DNA from: Streptomyces phaeofaciens
GTDB lineage: Bacteria; Actinomycetota; Actinomycetes; Streptomycetales; Streptomycetaceae
DNA: 64,000 nt
NCBI RefSeq assembly: GCF_014648915.1
Contig: NZ_BMSA01000005.1
Span: forward strand, 291,744-355,743
Direction: 5' to 3'
Position 1 is the stretch's first letter. Each line of letters begins with the position of its first letter. A program made the position numbers and the translations under genes. A model generated the notes under the pieces. It did not search any database and had not been told where the DNA came from. It worked only from the letters and a program-made list of their open reading frames with translations. Shown here piece after piece: positions 17,658 through 26,621 of the stretch.

Positions 17658-17963
17658 ATGAGCGTGCAGCAGGAGGCCGAAGTCGGCGGCGAGGCGCTGG
17701 AGGTCTGGATCGACCAGGATCTCTGTACCGGCGACGGCATCTGTGCCCAGTACGCGCCGGAGGTGTTCGAGCTGGACATCGACGGGCTGGCGTACGTGAA
17801 GAGCCCCGAGGACGAGCTGCTTCAGGACAAGGGGGCAACGGTGCCGGTGCCGTTGCCGCTGTTGATGGATGTGGTGGACTCGGCCCGGGAGTGTCCGGGC
17901 GACTGCATCCATGTACGTCGCGTTTCGGACAGGGTCGAGGTGTACGGCCCGGACGCGGAGTGA
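17658..17963 (+). CDS. Single-cluster ferredoxin
   Basis: The 101-residue protein has the bacterial 3Fe-4S/4Fe-4S ferredoxin pattern: C23-TGDGI-C29, then APEVFELD, then C79-PGD-C83. This is an electron carrier of the type that often serves cytochromes P450 or other oxidoreductases. Asp26 in place of a fourth Cys favours a 3Fe-4S cluster, though Cys83 could also ligate. It is divergent from arc, with a 243-base intergenic region that must hold both promoters. No partner reductase or P450 is in the window. Confidence 0.92.
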   Translation: MSVQQEAEVGGEALEVWIDQDLCTGDGICAQYAPEVFELDIDGLAYVKSPEDELLQDKGATVPVPLPLLMDVVDSARECPGDCIHVRRVSDRVEVYGPDAE

Positions 17964-18021
17964 GCGGACCGGTACGCCCTGTCATGGTTGTCTGATTTCT
18001 CACAACCGACCATGGCCTGAT

Positions 18022-18594
18022 TCAGACGCTGTGGGCACCGGCGGGTGTCGAGCGGACGAACATGTTGTCCTTCCACTGCCACTTGGCGCTGTCCTTGACG
18101 TCGGGGCAGCAACTGGGCACGTCCGACGACGAGTAGCCGAGGTAGGTCGCGAGCACGGCTCCGTCGGTGACGGAGAGACTCGTGACCGTGGTGCGGTCCT
18201 TCGGGTCCAGGAGGGTGGCGACCACGCGCGCGTGGCTGCTGTCGGCACTCTGTGTGAGCACGTACACACCGTCGGGCGGGGTGCCCATGGGGGCGTCGCA
18301 GTGGACCACGGCGACCGTCTCGGGCCTGCCGTCGCCGTCCAGGTCGCCGCTCGCGCGGCGCATCACGAGCTCGTCGACCGGTCCGCATTCGAGGGGGAAG
18401 TCGACGCCGGTGGTGGCGGGGGCGGTGGTGGTCGCCGGCGGGGCCCCCGGGGTGGCGGGCTGGGCGGCGGTGGCCGGTCGGGGCTGGAGGAGCGAGGAGA
18501 GGACCACGACACCCGCCACGGCGGTGGCGGTGGCGACCCAGTGGATCGGCCGGGTGTGGGTGTGGGCCAGTTCCGGTACGGCGGATTGCTGCAC
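18022..18594 (-). CDS. Membrane-anchored secreted protein with FG-GAP-like motif
   Basis: The product is about 190 residues: a short cytoplasmic N-terminus, one membrane segment (IHWVATATAVAGVVVLSSLL), a Pro/Ala/Thr linker, and an extracytoplasmic domain containing GDLDGDGRPETVAVVHCD. That is a calcium-binding, FG-GAP-like DxDxDG loop. A CC pair (VPSCCPDV) lies near the end. The start is GTG at 18594 with GGGAG nine bases upstream; the open frame to 18756 would lie over the terminator hairpin. It is convergent with the ferredoxin gene. Function unknown; it occupies the position of SCO1650. Confidence 0.75.
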   Translation of the reverse strand: MQQSAVPELAHTHTRPIHWVATATAVAGVVVLSSLLQPRPATAAQPATPGAPPATTTAPATTGVDFPLECGPVDELVMRRASGDLDGDGRPETVAVVHCDAPMGTPPDGVYVLTQSADSSHARVVATLLDPKDRTTVTSLSVTDGAVLATYLGYSSSDVPSCCPDVKDSAKWQWKDNMFVRSTPAGAHSV

Positions 18595-18716
18595 TAGGAG
18601 CGTCTCCCGGGGTGGCTGTGCCGGTGGGGGCGGGGGGTGGCCAGCATCGTGCCATACGTCACAGGGGGACGGAACGGCGGGGTACGGGATATCGGACGCC
18701 GCACGGCCCGGACGTG

Positions 18717-18785
18717 CAACGACAGGGCGCCGTGGCCGAGTTCCGGAGATGATCACGGGAACTCGGGCACGGCGCCCTGTCGTTG
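18717..18785 (-). terminator. Very long terminator hairpin after trmI
   Basis: Arms of 28 bases (18717-18744 and 18758-18785, one mismatch) enclose a 13-base loop. The arm sequence begins CAACGACAGGGCGCCGTGG. It lies 20 bases beyond the trmI stop on the minus strand and upstream of the anchored-protein gene. It is one of the longest stems in the window. Confidence 0.85.
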
Positions 18786-18804
18786 GAGTGGGGACGGGCC
18801 GCGG

Positions 18805-19707
18805 TCAGCGGCCGCTGCCGCCGTCGGCGTTGGGGCCGGTGTAGTCCTCGCCGTAGGCGCCCTTGGCGGGGCGGCGGCGGCGCATGGGCGGCTCGACGCC
18901 GTCGGCGAGGCGACGGGCGGTGAGCAGGAAGCCGGTGTGGCCGATCATCCGGTGGTCCGGGCGGACGGCCAGGCCCTCCACGTGCCAGTTGCGGATCATC
19001 GATTCCCAGGAGGTCGGCTCGTTGAAGGAGCCGATCTCGCGGATGGACTCGACGGTGCGGGCGAGCTGGGTGGTGGTGGCCACGTAGCAGCACAGGATGC
19101 CGCCGGGCACGAGCGCCTTGGAGACGGCCTCCAGGCATTCCCAGGGGGCGAGCATGTCGAGGATGACGCGGTCGACGTCGGTGTCGCTCAGGTTGTCCTG
19201 GAGGTCGCCGACGGTGAGCTGCCAGGCGGGGTGCGGGCCGCCGAAGTAGCGCTCCACGTTCTGCTGGGCGATCTCGGCGAAGTCCTCGCGGCGCTCGTAG
19301 GAGTGCAGCATGCCCTGGTCGCCGATGGCGCGCAGCAGGAAGCTGCTGAGGGAGCCGGAGCCGACGCCGGCTTCGACGACGCGTGCGCCGGGGAAGATGT
19401 CGGCGAAGGCGAGGATCTGCCCCGCGTCCTTCGGGTAGACGACGGCTGCCCCGCGGGGCATGGAAAGGACGTAGTCGGGGAGCAGGGGGCGCAGCGCGAG
19501 GTAGGCGACGTTCCCGGTGGTGCGGACAACGCTGCCCTCGGGAGCGCCGATCAGCTCGTCGTGGGGGAAGGAACCCTTGTGGGTGTGGAAGTTCTTCCCG
19601 GCCTCGAGCGTGAACGTGTAGTGGCGGCCCTTGGGGTCGGTCAGCTGAACCTGGTCCCCGACCTTGAAGGGCCCGCGCCTGCGGGCGGCACCGGTCGGTT
19701 CGGACAT
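18805..19707 (-). CDS. trmI: tRNA (adenine-58-N1)-methyltransferase TrmI
   Basis: TrmI uses S-adenosylmethionine to methylate N1 of A58 in the tRNA T loop. The 300-residue protein has an N-terminal small domain (GPFKVGDQVQLTDPKGRHYTF), the SAM-binding motif VVEAGVGSGSLSSFLLRAIG (about residues 108-127), and the catalytic-domain motif DRVILDMLAPWECLEAVSKAL. The C-terminal tail is basic and proline-rich. The gene lies 44 bases from the M50 protease gene on the same strand and is terminated by the large hairpin downstream. It corresponds to Rv2118c in the mycobacterial version of this neighbourhood. Confidence 0.94.
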   Translation of the reverse strand: MSEPTGAARRRGPFKVGDQVQLTDPKGRHYTFTLEAGKNFHTHKGSFPHDELIGAPEGSVVRTTGNVAYLALRPLLPDYVLSMPRGAAVVYPKDAGQILAFADIFPGARVVEAGVGSGSLSSFLLRAIGDQGMLHSYERREDFAEIAQQNVERYFGGPHPAWQLTVGDLQDNLSDTDVDRVILDMLAPWECLEAVSKALVPGGILCCYVATTTQLARTVESIREIGSFNEPTSWESMIRNWHVEGLAVRPDHRMIGHTGFLLTARRLADGVEPPMRRRRPAKGAYGEDYTGPNADGGSGR

Positions 19708-19751
19708 GTGAACAGCCTACCGGCGTTTGGCGGGGCCGCCGACCACCGCTG

Positions 19752-21302
19752 TCAGTTGGGGCGGGCCATGGCCTTGACGAAGGCGCGTTCGACGTCGGCC
19801 GCGGAGAGGACGCCGTAGATCTCGCCGGTCTCCTCGACCACCAGGTACTCGGTGGCGGGGGTGGCGCGCAGGACGTCGAGGAGGTCCTCGCCGGCGAGTT
19901 CGGCGGAGACGCGCATGCCGTCGGTGAGGTCCTGGGCCAGGCCGCTGACGGCGACCCAGGGGCGGCGGTGCTCGGGTACGCCGACGATGGCGGCCTCGCG
20001 GACCAGGGAGAGGGGCTCGCCGTGGGCGTCGACGACGACGAGGGCGCGGGCTCCGGCGTCGTTGGCGCGGCGCAGGGCCTCGGAGAGGGGGGTGTCTGTC
20101 TCGACGGGCACGGCGCGGCGGGTCAGGGTGCGGGCGCGCAGGTCGGGGAGGTGTTCGCGCAGGCGGGCCATGCGCAGGCTGTTGCCGGCGCCGGTCCAGA
20201 TGATCGCGGCGAGGATGGCGGCGAGCAGGGCGTCGGTGACGGTGTCCATGCCGACGCTGTCCTCGGCGCTGGAGCCGAGCGCGCCGGACTGGGTGAGGAG
20301 GGGCAGGCCGATGAGGACGGAGACGGCGAGGGCGCGGCCGACCCAGGCGGCGGCGATGGTGCCGCTCATGGGCCTGCCGGTGATCTTCCAGACGACGGCG
20401 CGGAGCATGCGGCCGCCGTCGAGGGGGAGGCCGGGCAGGAGGTTGAAGACGGCCACGATGAGGTTGGAGATCATCAGGCCGGCCAGCAGGACGCCGGGGA
20501 CGGTGCCGGGCTCCACGGGCTGCATCGCGACGTAGAAGACGCCGGCGAGGACGAGGGAGAGCAGCGGGCCGACGAAGGCCAGCCAGAACTCGCGGCCCGG
20601 GGTCTCGGCCTCCTTCTCGATCTCGGAGACGCCGCCGAAGAACTGGAGCTGGATGCGGCGGACCGGGAGTTTGAAGCGGAGGGCCGCGATGGTGTGGGCC
20701 AGTTCGTGGATGAGGACGGAGGCGTAGAAGGCGACCGCGAAGAACAGGGCGACGAGATAGCGGGCGAATCCCAGGTCGGGCAGTACCCGGTCCAGCTGTC
20801 CGCCGAAGACCCAGGTGATGAGCGCGGCGACGAGGAACCAGCTGGGCGCCACGTAGACAGGCACTCCGAAGGGGCGTCCCATGAGCAGACCGCCGCGCGG
20901 CGACTCCGGGGGGCGGCGGGGCGGACGGCCCTTGGCGAGGGAGGGGGCGTTCTCGTCGAAGCCGGTGCCGGTGCCGGGGCCTGAGCCGGGGCCGCGGTCG
21001 CCGTGGGTGTCGGCGTGGGCTCGGGTGTGGTCGCCGCCGGCGGGGGTGGTGGGGTGCGGGGGCGTGGACGGTGTCCCGGCCGAGGGGGTGGGGGCGTGCG
21101 GGGCCGGGGCCTGCGCCGGGGGCGTGGGCTCGTCGAGGTCGGGGTGCCGGTCCGGGGATGCCCCGGCGTCGTCCGGCGCCCCGGCCGGGGCGTGCTCGTC
21201 GGCGGGCTGGGGGTCGGGGGTGGCCCGGGGTGCCGGTGTCGCGGGGTGCTCGGCCGACTCTTCGCTGTCGGGCCGCGGCCGCCCGCTCCCGCCGCTTTCC
21301 AC
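19752..21302 (-). CDS. M50 site-2 protease with CBS domains
   Basis: The 516-residue protein begins with about 130 residues rich in Pro/Thr/Asp, then membrane segments. The zinc site HELAH lies at residues 199-203 and the second ligand region NLLPGLPLDGG near Asp295. The C-terminus carries a pair of CBS modules (TRRAVPVETDTPLSEALRRANDAGARALVVVDAHGEP and the following GVLSAADVERAFVKAM). Such proteases cleave within membranes; the CBS pair suggests nucleotide sensing. The start is one of two adjacent GTG codons (21305 or 21302) behind GAGGGGA. It is divergent from the RecB-type nuclease. Confidence 0.9.
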   Translation of the reverse strand: MESGGSGRPRPDSEESAEHPATPAPRATPDPQPADEHAPAGAPDDAGASPDRHPDLDEPTPPAQAPAPHAPTPSAGTPSTPPHPTTPAGGDHTRAHADTHGDRGPGSGPGTGTGFDENAPSLAKGRPPRRPPESPRGGLLMGRPFGVPVYVAPSWFLVAALITWVFGGQLDRVLPDLGFARYLVALFFAVAFYASVLIHELAHTIAALRFKLPVRRIQLQFFGGVSEIEKEAETPGREFWLAFVGPLLSLVLAGVFYVAMQPVEPGTVPGVLLAGLMISNLIVAVFNLLPGLPLDGGRMLRAVVWKITGRPMSGTIAAAWVGRALAVSVLIGLPLLTQSGALGSSAEDSVGMDTVTDALLAAILAAIIWTGAGNSLRMARLREHLPDLRARTLTRRAVPVETDTPLSEALRRANDAGARALVVVDAHGEPLSLVREAAIVGVPEHRRPWVAVSGLAQDLTDGMRVSAELAGEDLLDVLRATPATEYLVVEETGEIYGVLSAADVERAFVKAMARPN

Positions 21303-21480
21303 CACGATGTCCCCTCGTTCGAAGCGTCTCCCGCTCCTGCCGGGCGGAAGGGTCTGTGACCGATGGTATGCGTCCGTCGAGGCACGTTCCGCCCCGGCAC
21401 CCCCTGTGTTTCCCCGGCCGTCGTGCCCACTCCCGGCCGGAGGTGGGTCACTGTCAGTGGCGGGCCGTATGGTCGGGGGC

Positions 21481-22539
21481 ATGGAGAGCAGCAGCGAGGG
21501 CGTCGCCCGGCCGGGCGACGAGGGTGGTGTCGTGGCGGAAGAGGTACCGGGGCAGGTGCCCGGGCAGGCCGACGCGCCCGCGGTCGCGCGGGAGGCCGTC
21601 GCGCGGGAGGCCGTCACAGAGGGGGTCGCCGCGCAGGAGGCCGTCACGCAGGAGGCGGCCGTGCCGGGGGCGGCGAAGCCCGTCGTCGCCATAGCGCCCA
21701 CGTCCCTCTCGCCCTCGCGGGCCGGTGACTTCATGCAGTGCCCGCTGCTGTACCGGTTCCGGGTCATCGACCGGCTGCCGGAGAAGCCGAGCCCCGCGGC
21801 GACCAAGGGCACGCTCGTGCACGCGGTCCTGGAGCGCCTCTTCGACGCCCCGGCCGCCGAGCGCACCGCGCCCCGGGCCAAGTCGCTGATCCCCGGCCAG
21901 TGGGACCGGCTGCGGGAGTCGCGGCCGGAGGTGCTGGAGCTGTTCGCCGACGACCCGGAGGGCGAGCGGCTGGCGGGCTGGCTGTCGGAGGCGGAGCAGC
22001 TGGTCGAGCGCTGGTTCACGCTGGAGGACCCGACGCGGCTGGAGCCCGCCGAGCGGGAGCTGTTCGTGGAGACCGAGCTGGAGTCGGGGCTGCGGCTGCG
22101 CGGGATCATCGACCGGGTCGACGTGGCGCCCACCGGTGAGGTGCGGATCGTCGACTACAAGACGGGCAAGGCCCCCAGGGCGGAGTACGCCGACGGCGCG
22201 CTGTTCCAGATGAAGTTCTACGCCCTGGTGGTGTGGCGGCTGAAGCAGGTGATCCCGCGCCGCCTCCAGCTCGTCTACCTCGGCAGCGGTGACGTCCTGA
22301 CGTACGACCCCGTCCCGGCCGATCTCGAGCGGGTCGAGCGCAAGCTGCTCGCGCTGTGGGACGCGATCCGGACGGCGACGGAGACCGGTGAGTGGCGGCC
22401 GCGGCCCACCAAGCTGTGCGGCTGGTGTGATCATCAGGCGCACTGTCCGGAGTTCGGCGGTACTCCCCCGCCGTATCCGCTGACGGTGAGGGCGGCCGAG
22501 TCGGAAGCCGGTGCGCAGGGCAGAATGGGGCCGGACTAG
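21481..22539 (+). CDS. RecB-family Fe-S exonuclease
   Basis: The 352-residue protein has a PD-(D/E)xK nuclease core: Asp211 in GIIDRVDV and IVDYKTGK with Asp225 and Lys227. Four cysteines (C87 in MQCPLLYRF, then C313-x2-C316-x5-C322 in CGWCDHQAHC) form the AddB/Cas4-type cysteine staple that usually holds a 4Fe-4S cluster. The first 65 residues are low complexity, with repeated REAV units from a 15-base DNA repeat. No helicase domain is fused. It is followed after 14 bases by a response-regulator gene. It corresponds to Rv2119 in mycobacteria. Confidence 0.9.
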   Translation: MESSSEGVARPGDEGGVVAEEVPGQVPGQADAPAVAREAVAREAVTEGVAAQEAVTQEAAVPGAAKPVVAIAPTSLSPSRAGDFMQCPLLYRFRVIDRLPEKPSPAATKGTLVHAVLERLFDAPAAERTAPRAKSLIPGQWDRLRESRPEVLELFADDPEGERLAGWLSEAEQLVERWFTLEDPTRLEPAERELFVETELESGLRLRGIIDRVDVAPTGEVRIVDYKTGKAPRAEYADGALFQMKFYALVVWRLKQVIPRRLQLVYLGSGDVLTYDPVPADLERVERKLLALWDAIRTATETGEWRPRPTKLCGWCDHQAHCPEFGGTPPPYPLTVRAAESEAGAQGRMGPD

Positions 22540-22553
22540 CGAAGGAGACTTAC

Positions 22554-23225
22554 GTGGCCATCCGCGTCCTACTCGTCGACGACCAGCCGCTGTTGCGCAC
22601 AGGCTTCCGCATGATCCTGGAGGCCGAGCAGGACATCGCGGTCGTCGGCGAGGCCGGAGACGGCCTTCAGGCCCTCGACCAGGTGCGGGCGCTACAGCCC
22701 GATGTCGTGCTCATGGACATCCGGATGCCCCGGATGGACGGGGTCGAGGCGACCCGGCAGATCTCCGGACCGGGTCGGGACGGGCCGGCGAAGGTGCTGG
22801 TGCTGACCACCTTCGATCTCGACGAGTACGTGGTGGAGGCGCTGCGGGCCGGGGCGAGCGGTTTCCTGCTGAAGGACGCGCCGGCGAACGAACTGGTGCA
22901 GGCGATCCGGGTGGTGGCGTCCGGCGAGGCCATGCTGGCGCCGAGCATCACGCGCCGGCTGCTGGACAAGTACGCCACGCATCTGCCGTCGGGCGACGAG
23001 CCGGTGCCGGACACCCTGCACACGCTCACCGACCGTGAGGTGGAGGTGCTGAAGCTGGTGGCGCGCGGGTTGTCGAACGCCGAGATCGCCGCCGATCTGT
23101 TCGTCAGCGAGACCACCGTCAAGACGCACGTCGGGCATGTGCTGAACAAGCTGGGGCTGCGCGACCGGGTGCAGGCCGCGGTGTACGCGTACGAGAGCGG
23201 TCTGGTGCGCCCCGGCGCGCAGTGA
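22554..23225 (+). CDS. NarL/FixJ-type response regulator
   Basis: The 223-residue protein has an N-terminal receiver (MAIRVLLVDDQPLLRTG, phosphoacceptor Asp55 in VVLMDIRMPRMDG, KDAPANELVQAI near the end) and a C-terminal LuxR-type helix-turn-helix (LTDREVEVLKLVARGLSNAEIAADLFVSETTVKTHV). The start is GTG at 22554 behind GAAGGAG. It is 14 bases from the nuclease gene and so probably cotranscribed. No histidine kinase is adjacent, so it is an orphan here. It ends at convergent terminators. Confidence 0.93.
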   Translation: MAIRVLLVDDQPLLRTGFRMILEAEQDIAVVGEAGDGLQALDQVRALQPDVVLMDIRMPRMDGVEATRQISGPGRDGPAKVLVLTTFDLDEYVVEALRAGASGFLLKDAPANELVQAIRVVASGEAMLAPSITRRLLDKYATHLPSGDEPVPDTLHTLTDREVEVLKLVARGLSNAEIAADLFVSETTVKTHVGHVLNKLGLRDRVQAAVYAYESGLVRPGAQ

Positions 23226-23263
23226 CGCGAGCCGCTCCGGCGCGTGGTGGCCGGCCATGACGA

Positions 23264-23297
23264 AAGGGCGCCCCCTTCTCGGGAAGGGGGCGCCCTT
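23264..23297 (+). terminator. Terminator of the response-regulator gene
   Basis: Perfect 15-base arms AAGGGCGCCCCCTTC and GAAGGGGGCGCCCTT enclose the tetraloop TCGG. It lies 38 bases after the response-regulator stop. Confidence 0.85.
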
Positions 23298-23309
23298 CGG
23301 CGTCCGGGG

Positions 23310-23332
23310 CCCGGCCTCACCGGGAGGCCGGG
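23310..23332 (-). terminator. Terminator of the first solute-binding protein gene
   Basis: Arms CCCGGCCTC and GAGGCCGGG (nine bases) enclose a five-base loop just beyond the minus-strand stop at 23341. It is back to back with the terminator of the convergent gene. Confidence 0.7.
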
Positions 23333-23340
23333 CGGCGGTG

Positions 23341-24924
23341 TCAGCCCTTGCTGAGTTCCCAGAAGCGGAACACCGTCGACGCGTCCAGGCAGTTCTCCAG
23401 GCCGTAGACGTTCTCGCCGACGACCGCGTACTGCTTGGCCTGCCAGATGGGCAGCAGGGGCAGGTCCCGGGCGACGACGTCCTGGAGCGCGGCGTAGTCC
23501 GCGTCGGTGGCGGAGCGGTCGCTGCGGGCCGCGGTGCGCGGGATGAGCGTGCCGGTGATCTTGCTGTTGGCGTAGTTGTTGTCCAGTACGTTGCCCTTGC
23601 CGAAGAAGGGCGCGGTGAAGTTGTCGGCGTCGGGGAAGTCCGGCACCCAGCCCTTCACGTACACGCCGTACTTGCCGTCGGCGATGTCCTTCTCGTACTG
23701 GCCGAAGGCGACGGACTCGACCTTGGCGTCGAACAGGCCGCTGTCGTTGAGCTGCTCCGCGATGGCCTTCAGCTCCTGGTCGGTGGCGGGGCCGTAGCGG
23801 GACGGGGTGGACCAGAGGGTGAGGTCGACCTTGCCGGTGATGCCCTCGTCCTCGAGCGCGGCGGCGGCCTTGGCCTGGGAGGGACGGGCGCCGTAGCGGT
23901 CGAAGTAGGCGGTGTTGTGGCCCGCGACGCCGGCCGGGATGATCGAGTAGAGCGGGTCGGCGGTGCCCTGGTAGACGTCCTTGATGAGGGCCTCGCGGTC
24001 GATCAGGTAGGCGATGGCCTGGCGGACGCCGAGCTTTCCGGCGACGGGGTCGTCCATGTTGAAGACCAGGTGCTGGACCTCGGCGCTGCTGCCCTCGACG
24101 ACCTCGACGCCCGAGTCGTCGGTGCTCGTCCCGATGTCGGAGATGTCGGCGGCGGTGAGGCCGCGGTAGGCGATGTCGACCTCGTTGTCGAGGAGGGCCT
24201 GCTTGAGGGCCTTCTGGTCGCCGCCGAAGAACTTCAGCGTGACGCCCTTGTTCTGGACCTCGCCGGCGGAGCCCTTGTAGTGCTCGTTGGGGGTGAACAC
24301 GGCCTCGTCGTCGCCGAAGGACTCCAGCTCGTAGGGGCCGGAGCCGACGGCGCCGCCGTCCTCGCGCAGGCCGTCGGCGTCGTACTCGTCGTGGTCGACG
24401 ATGGATCCGGCGCCGGAGGCTATCTTGCTGGGGAAGGTGGCGTCCGGGACCTTGAGCCGGAAGACGACGGTGCTGTCGTCCGGCGTCTCGACCTTGTCCA
24501 GCATGGGGAACATGATCGCGGGGCCGGAGTCGTCGTCGATCTTCAGCATGCGGTCGAAGGAGAACTTGACGTCCTTCGAGGTGAGCGGGTCACCGTTGCT
24601 GAACTTCAGTCCGTCCTTGAGCGTGCACCGGTAGACCTTGGTCTCGGTGTCCGTGAAGGCGCACTTCTCGGCCGCGTCGGGCTCGGGTTCGGTGCCGCCC
24701 TTGGGGAAGCTCAGCAGCGACTGGAAGACGTTGTTGAACAACATCCAGGATCCGGGGTCGTAGCCGGAGGCCGGGTCCGTGGCGAGGACGTCGTCCGACA
24801 TCCCCAGCACCACGGCGGATCCGTCGCCGCCCGAGCCCCCGGTCTGGGTGCCGCAGCCGGTCAACAGACCGGAGGCCAGTCCCGCCATGATGGGCAGGAC
24901 TGGCCACTGGTTACGCATGTTCAC
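23341..24924 (-). CDS. Family-5 extracellular solute-binding lipoprotein (copy 1)
   Basis: The 527-residue precursor has a hydrophobic signal with lipobox LLTGC. The mature body is a peptide/nickel-type binding protein: LKDGLKFSNGDPLTSKDVKFSFDRML is the family signature, and GSGPYELESF and WVPDFPDADNFTAPFF are further conserved blocks. Such proteins deliver oligopeptides or similar ligands to ABC permeases, but no permease or ATPase gene is nearby. It is the downstream member of a tandem pair with clear homology. The start is GTG at 24924 with ACAAGG six bases upstream. Confidence 0.92.
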   Translation of the reverse strand: MNMRNQWPVLPIMAGLASGLLTGCGTQTGGSGGDGSAVVLGMSDDVLATDPASGYDPGSWMLFNNVFQSLLSFPKGGTEPEPDAAEKCAFTDTETKVYRCTLKDGLKFSNGDPLTSKDVKFSFDRMLKIDDDSGPAIMFPMLDKVETPDDSTVVFRLKVPDATFPSKIASGAGSIVDHDEYDADGLREDGGAVGSGPYELESFGDDEAVFTPNEHYKGSAGEVQNKGVTLKFFGGDQKALKQALLDNEVDIAYRGLTAADISDIGTSTDDSGVEVVEGSSAEVQHLVFNMDDPVAGKLGVRQAIAYLIDREALIKDVYQGTADPLYSIIPAGVAGHNTAYFDRYGARPSQAKAAAALEDEGITGKVDLTLWSTPSRYGPATDQELKAIAEQLNDSGLFDAKVESVAFGQYEKDIADGKYGVYVKGWVPDFPDADNFTAPFFGKGNVLDNNYANSKITGTLIPRTAARSDRSATDADYAALQDVVARDLPLLPIWQAKQYAVVGENVYGLENCLDASTVFRFWELSKG

Positions 24925-24953
24925 GAAATACCTTGTCGTCGGGTCCCGTCACA

Positions 24954-24978
24954 CCGGGGCCGCCGTCCCGGGCCCCGG
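24954..24978 (-). terminator. Hairpin between the two solute-binding protein genes
   Basis: Arms CCGGGGCC and GGCCCCGG (eight bases, nine-base loop) lie in the 89-base gap. It may attenuate read-through from copy 2 into copy 1. Confidence 0.45.
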
Positions 24979-25013
24979 CCGTGAAAAACGTATCACCCGA
25001 CGACAGAGCCGAA

Positions 25014-26621
25014 TCAGTTGCTCACACCTCGGCCGAGCTCCCACAGCTGGAGGGTCGCGGAGGAGTTCAGCACGTACGCCGTACCCGTGATGTCGGTGTT
25101 GGCGGCGACGTACTGCTTGCCCTGCCACAGCGGCAGCAGCGGCACGTCCTCGGCGACGATGTCCTGGATCTCCGTCAGGCTCTTGCCGGCGCTGAGGCGG
25201 TCGGCCTCACGACGGGACTGCGGGATCAGGTCGTTGATGATGTCGCTGTTGGTGTACGGGGACTTGAGGAAGTTGTCCTTGTCGAGGAACGGCGCCACGT
25301 AGTTGTCGGCGTCCGGGAAGTCGGGGAACCAGCCCATGCCCCAGACCTCGTACTCGCCCTTGCGCTCGGCCGGGACGAAGGTGTCCCACGCGGCGCCCTT
25401 GACGGTGACGTCGAACAGGCCGCTGTCGTTCAGCTGCTCCTTCAGCAGCTCGAACTCCTGCTTGGTGGCCGGACCGTAGTGGTCGGTCGTGTAGTTCAGC
25501 GTCAGCTTGACCGGGGTGCTGATGTTCGCCTTGGCCAGCAGGTCCTTGGCCTTGGTGACGCTCGGCTCGCCGTACTTGTTGAAGAACGAGTTGGAGTGGC
25601 CCGTGATGGAGGCGGGGACCAGCGAGTACAGCGACTCGGCCTGGGAGCCGTAGACCTCGGAGACCAGGTGGTCGCGGTCGACGACCTGGGCCATCGCCTG
25701 GCGCACGGCCTTCGTCTTGACCTCGGGGGCGTCGGTGTTGAAGGCGAGGTAGCGGATCTCGAGGCCGCCGATCTCCACCAGGTCGATGTCGCTGTCGGCG
25801 GCGGACTCGGAGAGCTTCTGGATCTGCTCCGGCGACATGGAACGGGTCATCAGGTCGATGTCGCCCTTGTCGAGGGCGGTGCCCATGTCGTCGGCGTCCT
25901 CGTAGGACACCATGTCGACCTTGTCGTTGTTCACCGTGAGCGTCCCCTTGTAGTGGGGGTTCTTGGTGAACACGGCCTTGGTCATCTCGTCGCCGTCGGT
26001 CTCGGCCTTGAGCGTGTAGGGGCCCGAGCCGTCGACCGAGAAGCCCTCGCGCAGCTTGCCCTTCTCGTAGTCGTCGGGGTTGACGATGCCGGCGACCGGG
26101 GTCGACAGCTTGAAGGGGAAGGTGGCGTCGGCGGTCTTCAGATGGAAGATGACTTCGTTGTCACCCTTCGTCTCGACGGTGTCGACCGTGGAGAGAAGGG
26201 CGAAGACGCCGGAGTCGGCCTTGATGGCGCGGGCGCGGTCGATGGAGAACTTGACGTCCTCGGCGGTGATCGCGTCGCCGTTGGAGAACTTCAGGTCGCT
26301 GCGGAGCTTGCAGGCGTAGCGCTCGCTGCCGCTGTCCGTGAAGCCGCAGGACTCGGCCGCCTCGGGGACGGGCTCGCCCTCGCCCTTGGGCTGGATCATC
26401 AGGGTCTGCACGGTCTGGCGCAGGATGTTCCAGGTGCCGACGTCGTAGGCGTAGGCGGGGTCGAGCGGGGCCGGGGCGTCCTTGGTGGCGGTGAACCGGT
26501 CGGTGGTGCCCACGACGATGGCGTCGCCGCCGCCGCTCCCGCTGTCGGCCCCGCCGCAGGCGGCGAGTACGGGCGCGAGCAGACCCACCACGGCCGGCAG
26601 CACCAAAGTCTTGCGGTTCAT
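25014..26621 (-). CDS. Family-5 extracellular solute-binding lipoprotein (copy 2)
   Basis: The 535-residue precursor starts MNRKTLVLPAVVGLL with lipobox VLAAC. It shares the whole domain plan with copy 1: LRSDLKFSNGDAITAEDVKFSIDRAR, DGSGPYTLKAE, WFPDFPDADNYVAPFLDK and an almost identical C-terminal block (IVAEDVPLLPLWQGKQYVA versus VVARDLPLLPIWQAKQYAV). The longer frame to 26663 adds 14 residues without improving the signal peptide. The pair looks like an old tandem duplication. The ligand is unknown. Its promoter should lie in the 470-base region upstream. Confidence 0.92.
   Translation of the reverse strand: MNRKTLVLPAVVGLLAPVLAACGGADSGSGGGDAIVVGTTDRFTATKDAPAPLDPAYAYDVGTWNILRQTVQTLMIQPKGEGEPVPEAAESCGFTDSGSERYACKLRSDLKFSNGDAITAEDVKFSIDRARAIKADSGVFALLSTVDTVETKGDNEVIFHLKTADATFPFKLSTPVAGIVNPDDYEKGKLREGFSVDGSGPYTLKAETDGDEMTKAVFTKNPHYKGTLTVNNDKVDMVSYEDADDMGTALDKGDIDLMTRSMSPEQIQKLSESAADSDIDLVEIGGLEIRYLAFNTDAPEVKTKAVRQAMAQVVDRDHLVSEVYGSQAESLYSLVPASITGHSNSFFNKYGEPSVTKAKDLLAKANISTPVKLTLNYTTDHYGPATKQEFELLKEQLNDSGLFDVTVKGAAWDTFVPAERKGEYEVWGMGWFPDFPDADNYVAPFLDKDNFLKSPYTNSDIINDLIPQSRREADRLSAGKSLTEIQDIVAEDVPLLPLWQGKQYVAANTDITGTAYVLNSSATLQLWELGRGVSN

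Noticed and set aside
17983..18007. Terminator between the ferredoxin and anchored-protein genes
   Set aside because: Only GGTTGT and ACAACC pair (six bases); the flanking CATGG blocks do not align, so the stem is too weak to list.
23341..26621. The pair of binding proteins as parts of a bldK-type oligopeptide importer
   Set aside because: No permease or ATPase genes flank them in this window, so assignment to a specific importer is not supported.
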